Below, one piece after another: positions 1 through 5,264 of a stretch of DNA of 8,401 nt. Below the pieces are notes generated by a model that saw only the letters and a list, made by a program, of their open reading frames with translations, made no database searches and had not been told where the DNA came from. Source of the stretch: CALRGL01 sp964374035 (lineage in GTDB: Bacteria > Patescibacteriota > Patescibacteriia > UBA9934 > GWF2-40-263); NCBI GenBank assembly GCA_964374035.1, contig CAYJWY010000036.1, positions 1 through 8,401 on the forward strand, given 5' to 3'. The position numbers were made by a program, and so were the translations under genes. Numbering within the stretch: position 1 is the stretch's first letter; the number at the start of each line of letters is the position of its first letter.

Positions 1-195
1 GCCCCTGGAGGAGGAGCCCGTGGCGACAACGTGAAATCTCCCCGTGGGGTCACCATCGTTACCGTTGTTGACGTTGAGACCGTCCCCGTCGAAGTCGCCG
101 ACGAAGACTTGATTGCCGTGCGAACCGACGCTCGAGGTGCGGGCGTGGACGTTGCCGAGCAGGTACACACCCCTGACCATCTTGTGGGTGGTCAT
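1..195 (-). CDS. Partial protein with a calcium-loop / FG-GAP-like motif, cut by the window edge
   Basis: The minus strand is open from an ATG at 195 to the window edge, giving at least 65 residues; the C-terminus lies outside. A TAG lies in frame four codons upstream, so this ATG is the earliest possible ATG start. A weak AGGT stands 7 nt before it. The peptide opens MTTHKMVRGVYLLGNVH and, near residues 32-48, contains VFVGDFDGDGLNVNNGND. That stretch resembles the D-x-D-G-D-G calcium loops of FG-GAP/VCBS repeats, which usually occur in secreted or surface beta-propellers. No signal peptide is visible. Nearly all codons end in G or C, which favours this strand over the opposite reading frame. 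The family cannot be fixed from one motif, and the 241 bases between this gene and the next hold nothing else recognised. Confidence 0.42.
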   Translation of the reverse strand, partial: MTTHKMVRGVYLLGNVHARTSSVGSHGNQVFVGDFDGDGLNVNNGNDGDPTGRFHVVATGSSSRG

Positions 196-436
196 GCCCC
201 AGACCTACACAACGACCACGGACTTCCTCTCGAGATCAGATAGGAGGTTCTTCTGCTCATTCTACGTCTTGGACGTGGAGTTCGACACTTAACACGGCTG
301 GAGCTGGTCTCAAGGCGAGCAAAATCTCCGATCGAACATATCACATCTCAACACAATGCCCGAGTTCGCGAATGTCGATCACGGTCGCAGACAGTGCGAT
401 GATTCGGATGTTCCTAGGGAAAACAAAACGTGCTCT

Positions 437-985
437 TCATCCAGCTTTACACACCATGCGTATCGTCGGTACCTCTTTTCCGTTCACGACAAGATTCGAA
501 CCTTCATCGTCCTTTTCAAACCCGAACTTTTGATAAAATGCAATCGCTCTTTGGTTTGTGGCGACGACTCCAAGGGAAACATCTTTCTCGTCTCCAAACC
601 ATTTCAGGACGCGTTGAAAGATGCGCGTTCCCGCTCCGATTCCGTGACGTTTAGGATCAATATGCAAGGCAACGATGCGATTTTCTTTGAGAAATTTCTT
701 TGCGTGACAAAAACCGACAACTTGTCCATGTTCATCTATCACAAATATTTTATCCGTCTCCTTCTTCGCAGATTCAAACAAACGTCTCCATTCCATTGTT
801 GAATCTACCAATGAACCCAAATGCCGCTGAATGTCGTCTTCATTCACCCCTGTTGCTTCACTCGAATATGTATCCACCCATGAATCATATTGAATGCGGG
901 CGACTGATTCCAAATCTTTTGCATCAGCATCTCTTACAAAAAATACTTCGGGTTGCTCACGTCTTTCAGAATTTTTTTCAGACAT
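437..985 (-). CDS. GNAT-family N-acetyltransferase
   Basis: This 182-residue protein should transfer an acetyl group from acetyl-CoA to an amine; the substrate cannot be predicted. The GNAT core is clear. An N-terminal segment around residues 16-40 (VRDADAKDLESVARIQYDSW) matches the family's first strand and helix. The acetyl-CoA pyrophosphate loop is RHGIGAG at 113-119, after the strand IVALHID. The last motif is NQRAIAFYQKFGF at 144-156, with the usual Asn and Tyr. An upstream in-frame start exists at 1087, but it would overlap about 100 bases of the hydrolase gene. The ATG at 985 lies 4 nt after that gene's stop, so I chose it. The two genes therefore probably share one transcript. No clear Shine-Dalgarno precedes this start, so translational coupling is plausible. 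Confidence 0.88.
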   Translation of the reverse strand: MSEKNSERREQPEVFFVRDADAKDLESVARIQYDSWVDTYSSEATGVNEDDIQRHLGSLVDSTMEWRRLFESAKKETDKIFVIDEHGQVVGFCHAKKFLKENRIVALHIDPKRHGIGAGTRIFQRVLKWFGDEKDVSLGVVATNQRAIAFYQKFGFEKDDEGSNLVVNGKEVPTIRMVCKAG

Positions 986-989
986 ACGT

Positions 990-1742
990 TCAATGTTGTA
1001 ACATGCGAAACCATTCACAAAGCAATTCATTGCGCTCTCTGGCGTGGTCAATAAGTCCATGGTCATCACCTTCAAACAGGTTAACAATACTTTGTGATTT
1101 CAATAATTCACCCATCTTTATTGATTGCGCTACTGACACTCTCGTGTCTTTTTTACTATGCAAAAAGAGATAGGGAATGTTCGGCATGTCCTGCGAAAAA
1201 TAAACAGCGCTGCGTTGCTTTAGTGATTCCTGGGATATCTCAAACATGTTATGAGATTTCCATAGCTCCACCACATCGGGTCGCTCATTGGCAAAAGAAA
1301 CCAAATCGAAGAGACCGCTCACAAATGCCGCGCGCTTTGCTGGAAGTCCCTTTCGTAATGCCAGGCAGCCGCTCATTCCGCCACGAGAGAACCCAAGCAG
1401 GCCCATTTTTATGATGACGTTTTTTTCTTCCCGTTTTTTCATTTCATCGTAAAGAGCAAAAATATCTTCGATATCGGAACCTCCATATTCATCATGCCCT
1501 TGTGAGTGTGGGCCGCCGGAATACTGTGTCCCGTAGACAACAAATCCGAGCTGTGCGAGAGGGGCCAATACGGAATTGACAATACGTTCGTCAATTGCTC
1601 CAAAAGCTCCCGTTCCACCACGACAAAAAAGAAGACACGCGAGAGGAGGAGATACTTGATTTATCACTCGCCAAGCCTCGATGATTCCGTTTTTTGAACG
1701 ATATGAAAAAATTTCTACGCTGGTGGAAATGGGTATGATCAT
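990..1742 (-). CDS. Alpha/beta hydrolase, S9 (prolyl oligopeptidase)-like, stand-alone catalytic domain
   Basis: This 250-residue protein is a serine hydrolase of the alpha/beta fold, close to the catalytic domain of S9 peptidases and dienelactone-type hydrolases. It should cleave an ester or peptide in the cytoplasm. RGG at 41-43 is the usual oxyanion strand-turn. The nucleophile elbow is GFSRGG with Ser119, the acid is probably Asp199 in HSKKDTRVS, and the base is His228 in EGDDHGL. The segment QYSGGPHSQGHDEYGGSD (73-90) matches the loop before the nucleophile in S9 enzymes. There is no beta-propeller and no signal peptide. The frame stays open upstream to 1856, but that extension overlaps the preceding gene and reads as out-of-frame sequence, so ATG 1742 is preferred. 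That ATG lies just after the preceding gene's terminator, and its promoter is not obvious. Confidence 0.82.
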   Translation of the reverse strand: MIIPISTSVEIFSYRSKNGIIEAWRVINQVSPPLACLLFCRGGTGAFGAIDERIVNSVLAPLAQLGFVVYGTQYSGGPHSQGHDEYGGSDIEDIFALYDEMKKREEKNVIIKMGLLGFSRGGMSGCLALRKGLPAKRAAFVSGLFDLVSFANERPDVVELWKSHNMFEISQESLKQRSAVYFSQDMPNIPYLFLHSKKDTRVSVAQSIKMGELLKSQSIVNLFEGDDHGLIDHARERNELLCEWFRMLQH

Positions 1743-1749
1743 ATGGCTT

Positions 1750-1782
1750 AAAAAAATCCCACCTAGACGAGTGCTGGGCGGG
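1750..1782 (-). terminator. Intrinsic terminator after the GC-rich gene
   Basis: On the minus strand CCCGCC and GGTGGG (1782-1777 with 1763-1758) form a 6 bp stem with one G-U pair and a 13 nt loop. An A and seven T follow (1756-1750). It starts about 20 nt after the stop codon at 1805 and ends 8 nt before the hydrolase start. Confidence 0.7.
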
Positions 1783-1804
1783 ACGTGATGTGTTGCTTGC
1801 GCAG

Positions 1805-2302
1805 CTAGGAGGAGCAGTATCCGGATCCGCACTTGGCGCAGGCTCCCTTGCCGCATTCGACCGCGTCACCCTCGTACTCCTCGCCGAAGAGACGGTGGTA
1901 GAGGACGCAGGTCTGCGCGAAGGACTGTTCGAGCAACCTGAGATCCTCTTCTCCTCGCATCCCGAGGTAGGGGAAGTGGTGGAGGAACTCTCCGAAGACC
2001 CGCATGCAGTCGCTGGCGTAGGCCCTGGTGTCCAGGATATGCTGGTGCCAGAAGGCGTCCACGTCGCGGGTCGGTACCACTTGGTGACTCACATCGATGG
2101 TGGTCATGTAGAGGTAGCGCTTGTAGCGCACCTCGACCGCGTCGACCTTCTCCTGCGTCCAGTCCTTGCCCTCCGTTGGATCCATGAGCTTGCGCTTGAC
2201 CATGGCCAGGTCGAGGCTGTTGATGAGCTTGAAGGTGGAATCGTCTTTGATTCGGCTTCGACGTGGGGCGGCTTGTTGCTCGGATGAAATTGAAGTTTGC
2301 AC
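1805..2302 (-). CDS. Glycine-rich-domain-protein-like (GRDP/DUF1399-type) protein with a cysteine-rich tail
   Basis: This 165-residue protein matches, from memory, the bacterial relatives of plant glycine-rich domain proteins, common in cyanobacteria. The family hallmarks are in order: VDAFWHQHILDT at 81-92, ASDCMRVFGEFLHHFPYLGM around 96-115, then RGEED. Molecular function in bacteria is not known to me. The last 16 residues carry four cysteines (C150, C155, C158, C163) spaced C-x4-C-x2-C-x4-C among Gly and Lys, suggesting metal binding or another Cys-based role. The start is GTG at 2302, supported by AAAGGA 7 nt upstream. No signal peptide or membrane segment is seen. Codons end overwhelmingly in G or C, unlike the hydrolase and acetyltransferase next to it, which suggests acquisition from a GC-rich source. 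The gene has its own promoter and terminator. Confidence 0.8.
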   Translation of the reverse strand: MQTSISSEQQAAPRRSRIKDDSTFKLINSLDLAMVKRKLMDPTEGKDWTQEKVDAVEVRYKRYLYMTTIDVSHQVVPTRDVDAFWHQHILDTRAYASDCMRVFGEFLHHFPYLGMRGEEDLRLLEQSFAQTCVLYHRLFGEEYEGDAVECGKGACAKCGSGYCSS

Positions 2303-2309
2303 TTGTGAA

Positions 2310-2360
2310 TCCTTTGTTAAGAGTGTAAATAAAGCTTAACACACGGTACGCCTGTGTCAA
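2310..2360 (-). promoter_or_regulatory. Promoter and ribosome binding site of the GRDP-like gene
   Basis: A perfect -35 TTGACA lies at 2360-2355. With 16 nt spacing comes TAAGCT at 2338-2333, a poor -10 hexamer but preceded by TG in the extended -10 position. AAAGGA at 2315-2310 is the Shine-Dalgarno site and decides the GTG start at 2302. The -35 is convincing; the -10 is uncertain. Confidence 0.45.
2336..2360. promoter_or_regulatory. Imperfect palindrome overlapping the promoter, possible operator
   Basis: This 25 bp stretch is symmetric at 8 of 12 base pairs. Its half-sites read TTAACACA and, from the opposite strand, TTGACACA. The right half contains the -35 hexamer and the left half touches the proposed -10. 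That geometry is typical of an operator for a dimeric repressor. No T-tract follows, so it is not a terminator. No regulator gene lies nearby. Confidence 0.38.
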
Positions 2361-2536
2361 CAATTTGTTTTGATCACGAAATCAGGCTTTTTGTGCGAGA
2401 TCAGGTTATCTTTGACTATATTGAAAGACCAAGCGTCCGCTCTCCGAAAATATGCGGCAATGTCTCTGACCATTGCTTGATTTGTTGGATCAAAGTGTTC
2501 CAATGCCCAATAGAGTAGATCACCAAAAAAACTCAT
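2357..2536 (-). CDS. Doubtful small ORF, 59 residues
   Basis: The frame encodes MSFFGDLLYWALEHFD and onward to a TGA at 2357. Its composition is protein-like, with a mix of aromatic, acidic and basic residues and a predicted helix around residues 3-15. Against it, the ATG lies inside a terminator stem, no Shine-Dalgarno site precedes it, and extending to the TTG at 2596 would run through a second terminator hairpin. I do not recognise the family. It could be a remnant of a longer gene or a non-coding stretch. It ends inside the -35 box of the next gene. Confidence 0.28.
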   Translation of the reverse strand: MSFFGDLLYWALEHFDPTNQAMVRDIAAYFRRADAWSFNIVKDNLISHKKPDFVIKTNC

Positions 2537-2556
2537 CCATGTGATGAGTCTTTTTT
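2525..2556. terminator. Bidirectional intrinsic terminator
   Basis: ACTCATC (2531-2537) pairs perfectly with GATGAGT (2543-2549) around a 5 nt loop. Six A lie on the left and six T on the right, so either strand gives a stem followed by U residues. It lies about 45 bases beyond the first MOSC terminator and may be a backup. Confidence 0.65.
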
Positions 2557-2572
2557 GTTCAACATAGCAAAC

Positions 2573-2602
2573 AAAAAATCGTCTGCCATTGAGCAAACGA
2601 TT
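2573..2602 (-). terminator. Intrinsic terminator of the MOSC gene
   Basis: On the minus strand the sequence beginning in the MOSC stop codon folds into an 11 bp stem: AATCGTTTGCT with GGCAGACGATT, two G-U pairs, loop CAAT. A run of six T (2578-2573) follows. It overlaps the TAA stop at 2603-2601, so transcription should end almost immediately after the gene. Confidence 0.75.
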
Positions 2603-3431
2603 AGGCTATTTCGCGATGTTTCATGCGGATGTCATGCTCTGTGATCTCGAGTGTATCTCCAACGTGCACCCAGCCCGTTTCGAGATGATCGACGTTCAGG
2701 CCAAAGCAGGGGTGCTTGGATCCAGAAAAGACGCGGTAGCTCATGAGTGTTCGAAGCGGTTCTGCCGAGCGTGCACCCGTTGTCTGATCCGTGGTCGTAA
2801 TCGCGCAACGTGTGCAACGGGTGCGACCCTGCATCTTCACGTCGCCCAGACGAAAGTCGCCGAAGAAATCTTCAACGAACGCGACGCCGAGATCCGCAAG
2901 CACAATGTTGGGTCGAAAACGACTCATGGGAATCGGCGTTTCGAGTCGACTGTTTAACTCGTTGAGCGAATCCACGGATGTGAGCAAGATTGGGAAGCCG
3001 TCTGCGAAGGCGACTTCGATCAGGCCTGTACGTTCGAGACTTGAACGGTCAAAGATTGGGGCTTTCTTTACAAGGCGCACTGGGCGGCCAATGATCTCAC
3101 TCAGAATCTTGGCAACGTGATCGCCTTGATCAACGCCGAGTTGCCAGGTGGAATGCACCTGCACGGGAAAGGTTGTACACGATGAGCTGTTCAGGGGATT
3201 TTGCACGACAGTTGCATCATCATACCTGATGATCAGATTTCCAGCTTTGACATACGCCGTGAAACGCGCAAGCGCCGGATCTTTTCGCTGACTCACAAAG
3301 ATGTGGCTCTGGGCTTCAACAACCATCCACTGGCGGTCAAAGGCGAACCCTGTTGGCGTGACCTCGACCATGGAGGCAGACGTGCCGCCAAATGATTTCA
3401 CCGGGTAGGTATGAAGCGACTGAACATACAT
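2601..3431 (-). CDS. MOSC-domain protein of the YcbX / mARC type
   Basis: This 276-residue protein combines an N-terminal MOSC beta-barrel domain with a C-terminal MOSC domain. In mARC and YcbX relatives these bind the molybdenum cofactor and reduce N-hydroxylated compounds. The N-terminus YVQSLHTYPVKSFGG is the family's signature opening. RFRPNIV near residues 171-177 and RCTRCAITTTDQTTG at 205-219 match the conserved core. In relatives the cysteine ligating molybdenum falls in this CxRC motif, most likely C209 here. SYRVFSGSK and VHVGDTLEI complete the domain. The frame opens with GTG at 3437, but GGAGGT directly overlaps that codon. It lies 4 nt before ATG 3431, so I place the start there. 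No electron-transfer domain is fused and no partner reductase is adjacent, so the electron donor is unknown. Confidence 0.88.
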   Translation of the reverse strand: MYVQSLHTYPVKSFGGTSASMVEVTPTGFAFDRQWMVVEAQSHIFVSQRKDPALARFTAYVKAGNLIIRYDDATVVQNPLNSSSCTTFPVQVHSTWQLGVDQGDHVAKILSEIIGRPVRLVKKAPIFDRSSLERTGLIEVAFADGFPILLTSVDSLNELNSRLETPIPMSRFRPNIVLADLGVAFVEDFFGDFRLGDVKMQGRTRCTRCAITTTDQTTGARSAEPLRTLMSYRVFSGSKHPCFGLNVDHLETGWVHVGDTLEITEHDIRMKHREIA

Positions 3432-3456
3432 GAACACCTCCGTTCATACGTTGAAA

Positions 3457-3485
3457 ATCTTATGAGATCGTGCGGTTCTCGTCAA
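3457..3485 (-). promoter_or_regulatory. Promoter of the MOSC gene
   Basis: TTGACG (3485-3480), a 17 nt spacer and TAAGAT (3462-3457) form a good sigma70-type promoter. It points at the MOSC start 26 nt downstream of the -10. It overlaps the region that drives the divergent transporter gene. Confidence 0.65.
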
Positions 3486-3493
3486 TGATTCGT

Positions 3494-3508
3494 GATACAA
3501 TCAAAGGA
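3494..3508 (+). promoter_or_regulatory. Extended -10 and Shine-Dalgarno-like site of the AI-2E-family gene
   Basis: TACAAT at 3496-3501 stands 9 nt before the ATG at 3511. The weak-context TGA before it gives an extended -10 arrangement. No good -35 is seen. AAAGGA (3503-3508) is only 2 nt from the ATG, too close for ordinary use. A transcript starting about 7 nt after the -10 would be nearly leaderless. Confidence 0.4.
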
Positions 3509-3510
3509 CT

Positions 3511-4575
3511 ATGCAACATCCTCATCAAACACCAAGCCTGGAACGATGGTTCTTCCTTGCGGTCGCGGGCTTCGTGGTCTACCTCTTTTGGTCGATCATT
3601 CAGCCCTATGCCCTGGTACTGATGACCGCCGCAATCACCGTAGTCGTCCTTTCCCCGCTTGAGCGTCGGCTCAATAGCTTGCTCAAACATGCCCACGTGA
3701 GCGCGGCCATCATGGCGCTTGGCGTGATCGCACTCGTCTTTGTTCCGATGATTGTCCTGCTTTTCGTTATGGCAAACCAGGCACGCGACCTCATCACACA
3801 ATCCCTGATCGACCAAGGCTGGGTCGATGGCGTACGTTCGTTAATGACCCCTCTGGTTTCATTGTTTCCACAGAGTGTCCAGTCGTACTTGCTTTCTTAT
3901 GATCTCAATGAAGTGCGTAGTGCCATCGGTACTTGGGCGTTCGATAACATCGGAGCACTGTTTGCAAGTACAACCGGATTCCTTCTCAACGCCTTTCTTT
4001 ATTTTCTCGCACTGTATTACTTAATGATCGATCGCGACAAACTTGCCAAGACACTGATCGAACTCTCTCCCTTTCAAGACCATCTCGACAATGAGCTTCT
4101 TCATAAAATGATCTCCACGGTTCGATCCGTCGTCTTTGGTGTCCTCTTGCTTGCGATTATTCAAGGTACACTCGCGGGCGTTGGCATGACCATCTTTGGC
4201 GTGCCAGGTGCGCTCATTTGGGGAGCCGTCACGATGGTGGCCGCCCTGATCCCGTTTGTTGGCACGGCCATCGTGCTTATCCCGGCGATTGCGTATCTTT
4301 TTTTTATAGGCGCACAAGGCGCTGGTATTGGTCTGCTCATCTGGTCGGTCGTCTTTGTGGGTCTCGCCGACAACGTGATCGGCCCATTGCTCATCAAAGG
4401 AACAACAAACATGCATGTCTTCCTTATCTTGCTATCTGTCCTTGGCGGACTTCAGACGTATGGTGCCATTGGAGCGATCATCGGCCCGACTATTCTTGCC
4501 GCGTTTTTAACCTTGATTGAATTGTATCAATCCCGAACATTCATAAAAAAGCAAAAAAACACCTCATCCTCATGA
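3511..4575 (+). CDS. AI-2E family transporter (PF01594-type membrane protein)
   Basis: This 354-residue integral membrane protein belongs to the family named after the E. coli AI-2 exporter TqsA. Members export diverse small molecules or ions, so the substrate is open. Hydrophobic segments lie near residues 12-31, 33-50, 64-88, 148-173, 205-226, 231-265, 270-292 and 301-338. The hydrophilic stretch 90-140 is the expected extracytoplasmic or helical insert. Family hallmarks are IFGVPGALIWG (228-238), IPFVGTAIVLIP (247-258), ADNVIGPLLIKG (286-297) and the C-terminal GGLQTYGAIGAIIGP (312-326). Length is normal for the family. The C-terminal tail is basic and probably cytoplasmic. It is transcribed away from the MOSC gene across a 79 bp shared spacer and converges on the riboflavin genes. 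I see no convincing terminator in the 63 bp between the two stops. Confidence 0.92.
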   Translation: MQHPHQTPSLERWFFLAVAGFVVYLFWSIIQPYALVLMTAAITVVVLSPLERRLNSLLKHAHVSAAIMALGVIALVFVPMIVLLFVMANQARDLITQSLIDQGWVDGVRSLMTPLVSLFPQSVQSYLLSYDLNEVRSAIGTWAFDNIGALFASTTGFLLNAFLYFLALYYLMIDRDKLAKTLIELSPFQDHLDNELLHKMISTVRSVVFGVLLLAIIQGTLAGVGMTIFGVPGALIWGAVTMVAALIPFVGTAIVLIPAIAYLFFIGAQGAGIGLLIWSVVFVGLADNVIGPLLIKGTTNMHVFLILLSVLGGLQTYGAIGAIIGPTILAAFLTLIELYQSRTFIKKQKNTSSS

Positions 4576-4638
4576 CGATCCGGCAAACAGGCCAAAGGCA
4601 TCGTGACGCCTGACGTGGATCAATGCTTTCAACGTTTC

Positions 4639-5037
4639 TTAGAGCATCTTGCCAACAGCGGCAACGGCCGCCTTTGCATAACCCTCAAGGCGTGGAGCAA
4701 TTTGTTCGGGCAAAATTTCTGGACCCAAAATACCCAAACCAATGGGTTTCATAAACTCGAGCTGAAGCTTGATAATGGCATCGGTGACGACGATGCCCAT
4801 GACAAGACCATGCTTGGTTTGTCCTCGTTCAATAATACCAAGAGCAACAGCGCCATGAATATCGTCGCGCATCAAGAGTCGTTTGAGCGCGAGCGGCTTC
4901 TCAATGGAGCCTGGAACCCAGACCTCCTCTGCGATCTCAAGGCCGTCCGCGGCGGCTTGTTCGCGAGCCGCGGCGACCATTTGTTCACATGCTTTTTTGT
5001 GGAACGAACCGATGACCAGAGCGATGCGTTTGGACAT
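4639..5037 (-). CDS. ribH: 6,7-dimethyl-8-ribityllumazine synthase, archaeal-like
   Basis: This 132-residue protein should condense 5-amino-6-ribitylaminouracil with 3,4-dihydroxy-2-butanone 4-phosphate, the penultimate step of riboflavin synthesis. The N-terminus KRIALVIGSFH corresponds to the substrate-binding strand. VPGSIEKPLALKRLL (41-55) is the conserved PG-x-x-E-x-P region, and RGQTKHG (71-77) holds the likely catalytic His76. The short length and the C-terminal KPIGLGILGPE with RLEGYAKAAVAA resemble archaeal RibH rather than the bacterial G-A-T-T-H-Y-D-Y form. The usual Asn after the first strand's Phe is His here. I chose ATG 5037 because it starts directly before the conserved strand. 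ATG 5052 is a possible alternative, and neither has a strong Shine-Dalgarno site. The gene follows riboflavin synthase after a repeat-filled 188 nt spacer. Confidence 0.85.
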   Translation of the reverse strand: MSKRIALVIGSFHKKACEQMVAAAREQAAADGLEIAEEVWVPGSIEKPLALKRLLMRDDIHGAVALGIIERGQTKHGLVMGIVVTDAIIKLQLEFMKPIGLGILGPEILPEQIAPRLEGYAKAAVAAVGKML

Positions 5038-5056
5038 AGTATTTTCTAACATACTG

Positions 5057-5264
5057 CCTGAGCGGAGGCCGAGCGAAGCTCGACCGGAGTCAAAGGGGTA
5101 TCGATGATTTATAGCGCACTCCATTCCGTCTGACGCAGTCAGACTTCGCTCAGGGGAATGATCAATTATCCAAGAATTAATTCGTTTATCGCGACAGGCG
5201 ACATGCCGTTATCCCTTCGACAGGCTCATGGAGTATTTGGTTTTGCGCCTTCGACGAGCTCAGG
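5057..5264. repeat. Cluster of short REP-like palindromic repeats
   Basis: At least four related pieces are visible. 5057-5098 reads CCTGAGCGGAG, then a nested CGAGCGAAGCTCG hairpin, then TCAAAGGGG. 5122-5160 has outer arms CATTCC/GGAATG around a perfect GTCTGAC-GCA-GTCAGAC hairpin, followed by CTTCGCTCAGGGG. 5213-5231 reads CCCTTCGACAGGCTCATGG. 5248-5264 reads CCTTCGACGAGCTCAGG and lies inside the riboflavin synthase C-terminus. All are variants of a CCTTCGACnnnGCTCAGG theme. Similar short repeats are, from general knowledge, scattered in many bacterial genomes. A possible internal -10 (TATAAA on the minus strand, 5113-5108) lies among them. Confidence 0.65.

Noticed and set aside
31..243. 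Plus-strand open frame of 70 codons at the left edge
   Set aside because: Its Val/Asp-rich product is typical of an antisense reading of a GC-rich gene. The minus strand is open over the same bases and carries a recognisable DFDGDG motif.
986..1087. N-terminal extension of the acetyltransferase to 1087
   Set aside because: It overlaps about 100 bases of the hydrolase gene in another frame, and the GNAT fold begins after residue 15 of the shorter form.
1743..1856. N-terminal extension of the hydrolase to 1856
   Set aside because: It would overlap the GRDP-like coding region and run through that gene's terminator; the extra residues do not resemble the hydrolase family.
1790..2287. Long plus-strand frame opposite the GRDP-like gene
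   Set aside because: It is a by-product of the high GC content at third codon positions; its product has no recognisable motif.
2589..3120. Plus-strand frames opposite the MOSC gene
   Set aside because: The minus strand encodes a full-length, motif-complete MOSC protein with promoter, ribosome binding site and terminator.
4576..4638. Shared terminator between the converging transporter and lumazine synthase genes
   Set aside because: Only weak pairings such as GATCC/GGATC are present, with no T-run on either strand.
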